Source: Candidatus Aminicenantota bacterium
GTDB lineage: Bacteria; Acidobacteriota; Aminicenantia; Aminicenantales; UBA8522
NCBI GenBank assembly: GCA_017886205.1
Contig: JAFNEO010000046.1
Coordinates: forward strand, 13,856-77,855
Direction: 5' to 3'
DNA length: 64,000 nt
The notes under the pieces were generated by a model. That model ran no database searches. It saw nothing but the letters and a program-made list of their open reading frames with translations, and was not told where the DNA came from. Positions 50,710 to 58,418 of this stretch are shown piece by piece. The position numbers and the translations under genes were made by a program. Position 1 is the stretch's first letter, and each line of letters starts with the position of its first letter.

Positions 50710-51486
50710 CTACCCGGCGATTTCTTCGCCTGTTTTCTTCTCCCGCCTCGTCTTCCGTTCCTTGCCGAAGAAGAAGGCGATCAGGATGCCGAGGCCGTAG
50801 AGGGCCAGCATCGGGATGGCGAGGATGCTTTGGGTGACCATGTCCGGCGTCGGCGTGATCACGGCGGCGATGATGAAGACGGCCAGCACGGCGTACTTGA
50901 AGTTGCGGATCATCCAGCGGGAAGTGACGAGGCCGATCTTGGAGAGGAAGTAGATGAGCGTCGGCAGCTCGAACACCAGGGCGATGCCGAGGAGGAGCTT
51001 GAGGGAGAAGCTGAAGTAGGCATCGACGGTCAGGACCGGAGTGAAGTCCGAGCCCAGTTTCAGGAAGAACCGGCAGGCCCAGGGAAACATCACGAAATAG
51101 CCGAAGGCCGCTCCGGCCAGGAAGAAGACGGTGGTGAAGGTCACGAAGGGAACGACGTATTTTTTTTCTTTCTGGTAGAGCCCCGGGGCGATGAAATACC
51201 AGAGCTGGAGGAAGATGAAGGGCGAGGTGACGAAAAGGGCGGTGAGGAAGGCGACCTTGATATAAAGCATGAAGGGAGCCGTCAGGCTGGTGAAGGCCAT
51301 CTTCATGCCTTCGGGCAGGTACTGGGTCACCGGCCGGGACAGGAGCTTGAAGACATCTTGGCTGAAGATCCAGGCGGGAATAACGGCCACGAAGATGGCG
51401 ACGAAGGAGTACCAGAGTCTCTTCCGCAGGTCTTCGAGATGTTCGAGGAAGGTCATCTCGTCAGGAGATTTTTGGGCCTTCCTCAT
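50710..51486 (-). CDS. tatC: Twin-arginine translocase subunit TatC
   Basis: A 258-residue polytopic protein with six membrane helices. The cytoplasmic N-terminus carries TFLEHLEDLRKRL, the signal-recognition motif with the conserved glutamates, and the first periplasmic loop follows. FELPTLIYFLSKIGL and AVITPTPDMVTQ are other TatC landmarks. TatC binds twin-arginine signal peptides and, with TatA, exports folded proteins; likely clients in this window are the two Gfo/Idh/MocA oxidoreductases. It overlaps tatA by 26 bases. The basic tail (KERKTRREKK) is cytoplasmic. Confidence 0.95.
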   Translation of the reverse strand: MRKAQKSPDEMTFLEHLEDLRKRLWYSFVAIFVAVIPAWIFSQDVFKLLSRPVTQYLPEGMKMAFTSLTAPFMLYIKVAFLTALFVTSPFIFLQLWYFIAPGLYQKEKKYVVPFVTFTTVFFLAGAAFGYFVMFPWACRFFLKLGSDFTPVLTVDAYFSFSLKLLLGIALVFELPTLIYFLSKIGLVTSRWMIRNFKYAVLAVFIIAAVITPTPDMVTQSILAIPMLALYGLGILIAFFFGKERKTRREKKTGEEIAG

Positions 51487-51748
51487 CCTTTTTTTCCTCT
51501 TTTTCCTCGGTGACCTCTTTGGTGATGTCCTGGGTGAGGTCCTTTTTCAGCTCGTCTTTGATTTCCTTGAATTCGCTCGCCTGGATCTCCTGTTCGATCT
51601 TGCCCTTGATCTCATCCGAGGCCCGGCGGAACTCCCGGACAGCCCTCCCGATCGACTTGCTCACCTCGGGCAGTTTCTTGGGGCCGAAAATGAGCAGGGC
51701 GATGGCCAGGATGATAAGCAACTCCGGGAAACCGATATTACCGAACAT
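51461..51748 (-). CDS. tatA: Twin-arginine translocase subunit TatA/TatE
   Basis: A 95-residue single-span protein. A hydrophobic N-terminal helix (about 6-22, PELLIILAIALLIFGPKKLPE) carries the typical FGPKKLPE hinge, followed by an amphipathic helix (SKSIGRAVREFRR) and a highly charged, lysine/glutamate-rich tail. TatA oligomerises to form the pore or weakened membrane patch for Tat export. AGGA stands close before the ATG, and a strong promoter lies at 51773-51801. It heads the operon tatA-tatC-kinase-deaminase-MurQ-like. TatB cannot be distinguished with certainty, but the short tail favours TatA/E. Confidence 0.93.
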   Translation of the reverse strand: MFGNIGFPELLIILAIALLIFGPKKLPEVSKSIGRAVREFRRASDEIKGKIEQEIQASEFKEIKDELKKDLTQDITKEVTEEKEEKKDEEGPKIS

Positions 51749-51772
51749 CTTGTCCTGCCTTGAGCGTCATCA

Positions 51773-51801
51773 AATATATCCCCTGGCCAGCCCTAAGTCA
51801 A
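51773..51801 (-). promoter_or_regulatory. Predicted promoter of the tatA operon
   Basis: On the reverse strand: TTGACT (51796-51801), 17-base spacer, TATATT (51773-51778). It is back to back with the ctpA promoter; only 12 bases separate the two -35 boxes. Confidence 0.65.
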
Positions 51802-51813
51802 GGATGGGCCGGC

Positions 51814-51842
51814 TTTACAATGGGGAGGGGGTTTGCTAAGAT
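51814..51842 (+). promoter_or_regulatory. Predicted promoter of the ctpA-like gene
   Basis: TTTACA (51814-51819), 17-base spacer, TAAGAT (51837-51842). The start codon is only 17 bases after the -10 box, so the mRNA is nearly leaderless. Confidence 0.55.
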
Positions 51843-51859
51843 AAGACCTCTCGAAGCGT

Positions 51860-53431
51860 ATGAAAAAGAAGGCCTTGCTCGGTTTTCTCTCCCTCCTCAT
51901 TCTGGTCAGCCTGTCGGCCCGGGATGAGGACATCTGGGACCGTTCCATCGAGAAGTCCTCGACCATCCTCTCCCTGATCGAGAAGAACTACTACCGGGAT
52001 GTGGAGGTCGAGAAGCTGGTCTATTCCTCCATCCGGGGAATGCTGGAGACTCTCGACCCGCACTCGTATTTCCTCGACCCCGACAACCTCTCCCGGATGC
52101 GCGAGGAATACACGGGAAAATACTACGGCCTGGGCATCCAGATCCAGAAGCACGAGGACAGCCTGGTCGTCATCGCCCCGATCGAGGGGACGCCGGCCAG
52201 CCGCCTGGGGATCCAGCCGGGCGACATTATCTCGACGATCGACGGCGAAAGCACCAAGCCCATATCAAGCTTCGAGGCGATGCAAAAGCTCCGCGGCCCC
52301 AAGGGTACCAAGGTCACCATCACCATCGTCCGGGAAGGGCTGGACAAGCCTCTCGAGCTGACCATCGAGCGCGAGGAGATCCCCCTGCACAGTGTCGCCT
52401 ACGCTTTCATGATCAGCGACACGACGGGATACATCTTCGTCCGCAACTTTGCCGAGACGACGACCGAAGAGTTCGAGCAAAAGATGACCCAGCTGGCCGG
52501 CCAGGGGATGAAGGAGCTGATTCTCGACCTGCGGGGGAACACGGGCGGCCCCTTCTTCCAGTCGGTCACGCTCTCCGATGAGTTCCTGCCCAAGAACGAT
52601 GTCATCGTCTCCATCAAGGGCCGCAACCGGGTCTACAACCGGGAATTCCGGGCCCAAAGGGACGGCCAGTTCGAGGAAATCCCCCTCGTCATCCTGATCA
52701 ACAGGGGGAGCGCCAGCGCCTCGGAGATCGTCAGCGGCGCGGTCATGGACAACGACCGGGGCTACATCGTTGGTGAGGACTCCTGGGGAAAGGGGCTGGT
52801 CCAGACCGTCTTCCCGCTCGGGGAGAACCTGGCCGTCGCCCTGACCACCGCCAAATATTTCACTCCCAGCGGCCGTTCCATCCAGAGGGATTATGAGCAC
52901 ATCGAGGATTACATGCTCTACAAGCGGGCGCCCGAGGACCAGCGCGAGGTCCGCTACACCGCCAAAGGCCGGAAGGTCCTCGGCCAAGGGGGGATCGCGC
53001 CCGACTACGAAGTGACCTCGACTCTCAAGATCTTCACCCTCGAACTGATGACCAGGGGAGCGTTCTTCGGCTACGCCCGGAAGTTCGCCGCCCACGAGAC
53101 CGCCCTCTCCAGGGACTTCGCTTTTCCCAACGACCAAAGGAATTCCGGCGTTTCCGGCAAGGTCCCGGTGGGCCGCGATTTTGCCGTCGGGACTCCGGTC
53201 CTCGAGGACTTTAAGGGATATCTCCGGGCCGCCAAGATCGCCTTCGACGAGCAAAGGTTTGAGGAGGCCGAGGCGGAGATCAAGAGGGAGCTGGAGCGGG
53301 AGATCGTCTCCTCCCTCTGGGGCATCGAAGAAGGCGTGAGGGCCTACCGGAAGACCGACGCCGTCGTGCTCAAGGCCCTGGAGATCATGCCCGAGGCTTC
53401 GAAATTCATCGCCGACAACAACTCTCGTTGA
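51860..53431 (+). CDS. ctpA: S41-family C-terminal processing peptidase
   Basis: A 523-residue exported serine peptidase of family S41. It has a signal peptide (1-20), a PDZ domain (about 88-172, with YYGLGIQI and LGIQPGDIISTIDGE) and a catalytic domain with the Ser-Lys dyad S286 in GSASASEI and K311 in SWGKGLVQ. A C-terminal extension of about 150 residues follows the core. Such enzymes trim or degrade periplasmic proteins by recognising hydrophobic C-termini. The gene has its own promoter and almost no leader, and is divergent from tatA. The downstream rpiB gene begins 54 bases after its stop. Confidence 0.93.
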   Translation: MKKKALLGFLSLLILVSLSARDEDIWDRSIEKSSTILSLIEKNYYRDVEVEKLVYSSIRGMLETLDPHSYFLDPDNLSRMREEYTGKYYGLGIQIQKHEDSLVVIAPIEGTPASRLGIQPGDIISTIDGESTKPISSFEAMQKLRGPKGTKVTITIVREGLDKPLELTIEREEIPLHSVAYAFMISDTTGYIFVRNFAETTTEEFEQKMTQLAGQGMKELILDLRGNTGGPFFQSVTLSDEFLPKNDVIVSIKGRNRVYNREFRAQRDGQFEEIPLVILINRGSASASEIVSGAVMDNDRGYIVGEDSWGKGLVQTVFPLGENLAVALTTAKYFTPSGRSIQRDYEHIEDYMLYKRAPEDQREVRYTAKGRKVLGQGGIAPDYEVTSTLKIFTLELMTRGAFFGYARKFAAHETALSRDFAFPNDQRNSGVSGKVPVGRDFAVGTPVLEDFKGYLRAAKIAFDEQRFEEAEAEIKRELEREIVSSLWGIEEGVRAYRKTDAVVLKALEIMPEASKFIADNNSR

Positions 53432-53485
53432 GAAGAACAACTTCTTCTTTGCTATTCCCGTGAGCCTGGAGCGGAGGGTAGAGGA

Positions 53486-53938
53486 ATGAAAATCGCCGTC
53501 GCGTCCGACCATGCCGGTTTCGACCTCAAGAGCAGAATCGTGGCCTTCCTCGAGGAGAATGAGATCGCCTACCGGGATTTCGGGTCCGGGGCCGGCCAGA
53601 CCGTGGACTATGTGGACTATGGGGTTATGGCCATGGACAGCGTCGTCTCGGGGGAGTGCGCCCAGGCCATCCTTTTCTGCGGCACCGGGATCGGGATGGC
53701 CGTCGTCGCCAATAAGTATAAAGGTATCCGAGCGACGCCCTGCTGGAACTCATTCACCGCCCGGGTGAGCCGCAGCCACAACGATTCCAATTGCCTCACC
53801 CTGGGGGGCCGAATCCTTTCTTCTGAGGAGGCTGTCGAGATCGTCCGGACCTGGCTGGAGACGCCTTTTGAAGGGGGCCGGCACCAGCGCCGGGTGGCCA
53901 AGATCCTTGAGGTCGAGAGAAAGAACTTCAAACCTTGA
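53486..53938 (+). CDS. rpiB: Ribose-5-phosphate isomerase B
   Basis: A 150-residue RpiB/LacAB-family isomerase. VASDHAGFDLK at the start, the catalytic cysteine region ILFCGTGIGM and SRSHNDSNCLTLGGR all match. It interconverts ribose-5-phosphate and ribulose-5-phosphate, feeding nucleotide synthesis, which fits the pur genes that follow. GGAGGG and AGAGGA lie just before the ATG. The end of the gene overlaps a possible alternative start of glyA by 4 bases. The length is normal for the family. Confidence 0.95.
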   Translation: MKIAVASDHAGFDLKSRIVAFLEENEIAYRDFGSGAGQTVDYVDYGVMAMDSVVSGECAQAILFCGTGIGMAVVANKYKGIRATPCWNSFTARVSRSHNDSNCLTLGGRILSSEEAVEIVRTWLETPFEGGRHQRRVAKILEVERKNFKP

Positions 53939-53952
53939 GAGGAGATAGCGAG

Positions 53953-55389
53953 ATGTCTTTATTGACCGATAAGGTTATATCCCTGGCCGGGCGGGTCGAG
54001 CAGAATAGCCGCTGGCGTCAGGCGGAGTCGTTCAACCTGATTCCCTCGGAGACGACCCCATCCCTGCTCGTCAAGCTGTGCGAGATCTCCGACCCGGCGG
54101 GCCGGTATGCCGAGCACCGGACGATGAAGGGCGAGGAGGTCTATTTCTACCAGGGAACCGACTTCATCCGGGACGTGGAGCTCGAAACCCAGAAAGAGAT
54201 GGGACAGTTCTTCGGCTGCTCGGACGTCGAGCTCCGGCCGATCAGCGGCCAGATGGCCAACGAGGTCGTCTTCAAAGGCATGGTTCGCTTCCTCAACCGG
54301 ACGCGACCGGAAGGGCAGCCGACGCGGAAGATGCGCCTGGTGATGAATAACGACCTCACCAAGGGCGGCCATCTCAGCTCCCAGCCCATGGGCGCCCTGT
54401 TCAACTTCGTCTCCGAAGACCCTAAGACCGGAAAGGAGAACGTCTTGAACTTCCCGGTCTCTAAGGACAACCCGTATAAACCGGACCTTGAGAAGCTGGC
54501 CGAGCTGCTGGCCATGCGCCGGCCGGAGCTCATCATTTTCGGCAAAAGCATGTTCCTCTATCCCGAGCCGGTGGAGTTCGTCGCCCGGATCGTCAAGGAA
54601 TGGCCGGAACGGCCGGTGATCATGTATGACATGGCCCATGTCCTGGGGCTCTATGGCGTCTTTCAAGATCCGCTCCGGGAGGGAGCTCACGTCGTTACCG
54701 GCAGCACACACAAGACCTTCTTCGGGCCGCAACGGGGAGTCATCGCCGGCAGCTTCCCCAAGGACAGCCCGCTCCGCAGCTTCTGGGCCGATGTCAAAAG
54801 CCGGGCCTTCCCGGGGTCGACGAGCAATCACCATCTGGGGACACTCCTCGGCCTCTTGCTGGCGTCTTACGAGATGAACGCCTTCAAGGCGGACTACCAG
54901 AAACAGGTTCGGGCGAACGCCAAGGCCTTCGCCAAGGCGTTGAAAAAACACGGCCTGCCCGTCGAGGGCGAGGATAAGGACGGTTTCACCGAGACCCACC
55001 AGATCCTAATCCGGGTGCGCAGCTATGGCCCTGCCCAGGAGATCGCCCGGCGCCTGGAGAGAAACAACATCGTCACCAACTATCAGGCGCTGCCTGACGA
55101 CGAGACGTTTCTCGACTCGAGCGGCATCCGGCTGGGAGTCCAGGAGATGACCCGGTTCGGCATGGTGGAGAAGGATTTCGATGCTCTGGCCGGGTACATG
55201 GCCGAGGTAGTCATCCGCAATAAGACGGTTCGAGACGAGGTCCGGAAGCTGCGCCAGGGCTATCTCGAGATGAAGTTCTGCCTGCCGGCGAAGGAGGCGG
55301 TGCCGCTGGCGGCCCGGATCCTGAGGAGCATTTTTCCGCGGCCGGGGCTCATCGAAAGCCTGGCTGAGGAACTGATAAAAGGAACCTGA
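53953..55389 (+). CDS. glyA: Serine hydroxymethyltransferase family protein
   Basis: A 478-residue PLP enzyme of the SHMT family. ESFNLIPSETTPSLLVK opens the fold, RYAEHRTMKGEEVYFYQGTDF lines the active site and the PLP lysine is K254 in GSTHKTFFGPQRG. SHMT transfers the serine hydroxymethyl group to tetrahydrofolate, making glycine and one-carbon units for purine synthesis. It is about 60 residues longer than E. coli GlyA and diverged, so a related aldolase or lyase activity cannot be excluded. ATG 53953 follows GAGAGGAG by 8 bases; a start at 53935 would overlap rpiB and lacks such a site. Next to purD and purE, a one-carbon role is fitting. Confidence 0.8.
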   Translation: MSLLTDKVISLAGRVEQNSRWRQAESFNLIPSETTPSLLVKLCEISDPAGRYAEHRTMKGEEVYFYQGTDFIRDVELETQKEMGQFFGCSDVELRPISGQMANEVVFKGMVRFLNRTRPEGQPTRKMRLVMNNDLTKGGHLSSQPMGALFNFVSEDPKTGKENVLNFPVSKDNPYKPDLEKLAELLAMRRPELIIFGKSMFLYPEPVEFVARIVKEWPERPVIMYDMAHVLGLYGVFQDPLREGAHVVTGSTHKTFFGPQRGVIAGSFPKDSPLRSFWADVKSRAFPGSTSNHHLGTLLGLLLASYEMNAFKADYQKQVRANAKAFAKALKKHGLPVEGEDKDGFTETHQILIRVRSYGPAQEIARRLERNNIVTNYQALPDDETFLDSSGIRLGVQEMTRFGMVEKDFDALAGYMAEVVIRNKTVRDEVRKLRQGYLEMKFCLPAKEAVPLAARILRSIFPRPGLIESLAEELIKGT

Positions 55390-55391
55390 CG

Positions 55392-56660
55392 ATGAAGATC
55401 CTAGTTATCGGATCGGGCGGGAGAGAACATGCTCTGGCCTGGAAGATCTCCCAGAGTCCGCTGCTGGAAAAGCTCTACTGTGCCCCCGGAAACCCGGGGA
55501 CGATGAGCGTTGCCGAGAACGTCCCCATACCGGACACGGACATCCAGAGGCTGGCGGACTTCGCGGTCGAGCAACGGATCAACCTCACCGTGGTCGGACC
55601 GGAAATCCCGCTCACCCTTGGCATCGTCGACGAATTCGAGCTGCGAGGGCTGCGCATCTTCGGACCCAGCCGAAAGGCCGCCGAGCTCGAGGGAAGTAAG
55701 GTTTTCGCCAAGCAATTCATGGCGAGGCACCGGATCCCCACAGCTCGCTTCAAGGTGGCCGAGACGCCGACCCAGGCCCTGCGCATCCTGAAGTCCGGAG
55801 AGTTCTTCTTCCCCCTCGTAGTCAAGGCCGACGGGCTGGCGGCCGGCAAGGGCGCCATCGTCTGTCCCAGCCTGCGGAAGGCGGAGGAAGCGGTGGAGAT
55901 GATCATGGTCGAGCGACAGTTCGGAGACGCCGGGAAAAAAACTCTGATCGAAGAGTTCCTCAAAGGCAAGGAGGTCTCATTCATCGTCATATCGGACGGC
56001 GCCAAGGTGCAGCCGCTGGTGACGACCATGGACCACAAGGCCGCCTTTGACGGGGACCGCGGGCCGAACACGGGCGGCATGGGCGCCATCTCGCCATCCC
56101 CGTTCATCACGCCCGAGCTCTTCTCTGAGGTCATCAACACTATCGTTTTCCCGACCATCAACCGGCTGCACGAGGAAGGTCGGAAGTTCAAGGGCGTTCT
56201 ATACGTAGGGCTGATGCTTTCCGAAGAGGGGCCGAGGGTGCTGGAGTACAACTGCCGGTTCGGCGACCCGGAGACCCAGGTCCAGGTGGTCCGGATGGAG
56301 TCCGACCTGGTTGAGGTATTGCTCAGCGCCATCTCCGAAAATGTCCTGAAGTCGGAGCTGCGATGGAACGCCAAGGCCTCGGGCTGTGTGGTCCTGGCCT
56401 CGGGCGGGTACCCGCTCTCCTACGAGAAGGGAAAACCGATCAGCGGGCTTAAGCAGGTGTCGGCCATCCCCGGGATCCAGGTCTTCCATGCCGGGACGAA
56501 ATACGATAGTGGCGAGTATCTTACCAATGGCGGGCGCGTCCTCAACGTCTGCGCTTCCGAGAAGACCCTGGCCGAAACCATGGAGAAGATCTACAGCGCC
56601 GTCTCGGCCATCTCTTTCGAGGGGATGCATTACCGGCGGGACATCGGAGCTTCGCGCTAG
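55392..56660 (+). CDS. purD: Phosphoribosylamine-glycine ligase
   Basis: A 422-residue ATP-grasp enzyme of purine synthesis (second step, GAR synthetase). KILVIGSGGREHALAWK, the family start, and APGNPG lie in the N-terminal domain; FPLVVKADGLAAGKGAI and DHKAAFDGDRGPNTGGMGA are the ATP-grasp motifs, with EYNCRFGDPETQ as metal ligands. The gene begins 2 bases after glyA ends and is followed by purE after 9 bases. Glycine for the reaction may come from the neighbouring SHMT. All catalytic residues that I can check are present. Confidence 0.96.
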   Translation: MKILVIGSGGREHALAWKISQSPLLEKLYCAPGNPGTMSVAENVPIPDTDIQRLADFAVEQRINLTVVGPEIPLTLGIVDEFELRGLRIFGPSRKAAELEGSKVFAKQFMARHRIPTARFKVAETPTQALRILKSGEFFFPLVVKADGLAAGKGAIVCPSLRKAEEAVEMIMVERQFGDAGKKTLIEEFLKGKEVSFIVISDGAKVQPLVTTMDHKAAFDGDRGPNTGGMGAISPSPFITPELFSEVINTIVFPTINRLHEEGRKFKGVLYVGLMLSEEGPRVLEYNCRFGDPETQVQVVRMESDLVEVLLSAISENVLKSELRWNAKASGCVVLASGGYPLSYEKGKPISGLKQVSAIPGIQVFHAGTKYDSGEYLTNGGRVLNVCASEKTLAETMEKIYSAVSAISFEGMHYRRDIGASR

Positions 56661-56669
56661 GAGGAGGAC

Positions 56670-57158
56670 ATGGACGTTGTCATTTTCATCGGCAGTGAAT
56701 CGGACCATGAATTGGTCAAAGACGCCCTCCAGATCCTCGAGGACTTCGGAGTCTCCCACCGTCTCGAGGTGACTTCGGCCCACCGCTCGCCCGAACGGAC
56801 GAGGGCGCTCATCGCCGAGAGCGAGAAGAAGGGAGCGAAGGTCTTCATCGCGGTCGCCGGCAAGGCCGCCCATCTGGCCGGGTTCATAGCCGGGAAGACA
56901 GCGGCGCCGGTCATCGGCGTCCCCGTCGAGAGCGCCGGCCTAGGCGGGCTGGACGCGCTGCTTTCGACCGTCCAGATGCCCAAGGGAGTACCCGTGGCGA
57001 CCATGGGGTTGGGCAAGGCCGGAGCGTCCAACGCGGCCATCCTGGCCGTCCAGATCCTGAGCCTGAAAAATCCCCGCTTGAAGAAGAAGCTGGAGGAGCA
57101 CAAGAAGGCGATGGCCGCCCAAGTGGAGAGCGCTTCGAAGAAGATCCGGAAGCTCTGA
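56670..57158 (+). CDS. purE: 5-(carboxyamino)imidazole ribonucleotide mutase
   Basis: A 162-residue PurE. FIGSESDHELVKDAL is the N-terminal phosphate loop, EVTSAHRSPERTRALI holds the catalytic histidine, and VPVESAGLGGLDALLSTVQMPKGVPVATMGLGKAGASNAAI is the long conserved central region. It moves the carboxyl group of N5-CAIR to CAIR in purine synthesis. A PurK gene is not in the window, so class II (direct AIR carboxylase) activity cannot be ruled out. The stop overlaps the mtaB start by 1 base; GGAGGA stands just before its own ATG. Confidence 0.95.
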   Translation: MDVVIFIGSESDHELVKDALQILEDFGVSHRLEVTSAHRSPERTRALIAESEKKGAKVFIAVAGKAAHLAGFIAGKTAAPVIGVPVESAGLGGLDALLSTVQMPKGVPVATMGLGKAGASNAAILAVQILSLKNPRLKKKLEEHKKAMAAQVESASKKIRKL

Positions 57159-58402
57159 TGCCCTCCTTCTCCATCCAGAACTTCGGCTGCCGGGTGAACC
57201 AGGCCGAGGCCTTTTCCTGGGCCGAGGAGTTCGAGCTCGACGGGATGCGCCTGGAGGAGGACCCGACCCGGGCCGACTTGGTGGTCGTCAACACGTGCAC
57301 TTTAACGGCCGGGGCGGACCGGGACGTTCGCAAGTTCATCCGCAGGATCTCCCGTCTCAACTCGGGCGCAAAGCTAATCATCGCCGGATGCTCGATCGAC
57401 GGCGGCACTCTTCGGAGCGAAGACCTGACGCCGGAAATGCTGCTGCTACCGAACGCCGCTAAAACGCAGCTTCCGGCCCGGGTCCTCTCCCCGCTGAAAA
57501 CCCGAGCGGCTCCGGTGGCGAAGCCCCTGCGCTCCCGCGCCCTGCTCAAAGTCCAGGACGGCTGTGACCTGCGCTGCACCTATTGTATCGTCCCCTCGGT
57601 GCGCGGGCCGAGCCGGAGCTTCGGTCGAGAAGAAATCCTGGCCCGAGCGCGCCGGCTCATCGCCCAGGGCTTTAGGGAGATCGTCCTCTGCGGCATCCAT
57701 CTCTCCTCCTATGGCCTCGACCGGGACCCCAAGGACTCATTGGCTGGGCTGCTCGGAGACTTGGCGGAAGTCGAGGGATTAGGAAGGCTCAGGCTGAGCT
57801 CGCTCGACCCCCGGTACCTGGATGACGGACTCGGCGGCCTGATCACGGGGAGCCCCAGGGTCTGTCCCCATTTTCATCTTTCACTCCAGCACGCTTCCGA
57901 CCGCATCCTCAAGCGCATGGGGAGGAGATCGAACGCCGCCGGCTACAGCCGGATCTTGGAGCGGTTGCGGGAGAGGTCGCCTGAGGCCGCGTTGGGGGCC
58001 GACATCATCGTCGGGTTTCCCGGTGAAGAAGAGAAAGATTTCGAGCGGCTGCGCGGTTTTGTGGCCCAATCGCCCCTCGACTATCTTCATGTCTTCACCT
58101 ATTCTCCGCGGCCGGGGACGCGGGCAGCGTCGTGGCCGCAGGTGGAGGACACGGAGAAGCGCCGGCGGTCGGCCCTACTGAGGATGGTCGCCGAAGACAA
58201 GCGCCGCGCCTTCAGGGAGAGGTTCATGGGGCGGGAGCTAATGGGGATCATCATCAGGAAGGGCGCCCAGGGCGTGGAGGTCCTGACCATCAACTATATC
58301 GATGTCCTCGTTCCGTCGTGTTCCGGCCGGCCCGGAGACGAAGTCAAAGTGAGGATCACGCGAGTGGAGTCGAAGCTGACGTACGGAGAAGAGGCCGTCT
58401 GA
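57158..58402 (+). CDS. mtaB: tRNA t6A37 methylthiotransferase, MtaB-like
   Basis: A 414-residue radical-SAM methylthiotransferase. The N-terminal UPF0004 domain (FGCRVNQAEAF, VVNTCTLT, IAGCS) supplies three cysteines for the second Fe-S cluster. The radical-SAM motif is DGCDLRCTYCIVPSVRGPSRS, with C-x3-C-x2-C. A TRAM-like C-terminal region (about 345-410) binds tRNA. MtaB adds methylthio to t6A37; MiaB and RimO are the other options, but the sequence CRVNQAE favours MtaB. TrmO, which acts on the same modified base, is encoded elsewhere in the window. It is cotranscribed with purE and mutL. Confidence 0.9.
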   Translation: MPSFSIQNFGCRVNQAEAFSWAEEFELDGMRLEEDPTRADLVVVNTCTLTAGADRDVRKFIRRISRLNSGAKLIIAGCSIDGGTLRSEDLTPEMLLLPNAAKTQLPARVLSPLKTRAAPVAKPLRSRALLKVQDGCDLRCTYCIVPSVRGPSRSFGREEILARARRLIAQGFREIVLCGIHLSSYGLDRDPKDSLAGLLGDLAEVEGLGRLRLSSLDPRYLDDGLGGLITGSPRVCPHFHLSLQHASDRILKRMGRRSNAAGYSRILERLRERSPEAALGADIIVGFPGEEEKDFERLRGFVAQSPLDYLHVFTYSPRPGTRAASWPQVEDTEKRRRSALLRMVAEDKRRAFRERFMGRELMGIIIRKGAQGVEVLTINYIDVLVPSCSGRPGDEVKVRITRVESKLTYGEEAV

Positions 58403-58418
58403 AGAGAAGAACCAACCG

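Noticed and set aside
52265-53512. Long reverse-strand frame across the ctpA-like gene
   Set aside because: Antisense shadow; the forward frame has signal peptide, PDZ and the Ser-Lys dyad.
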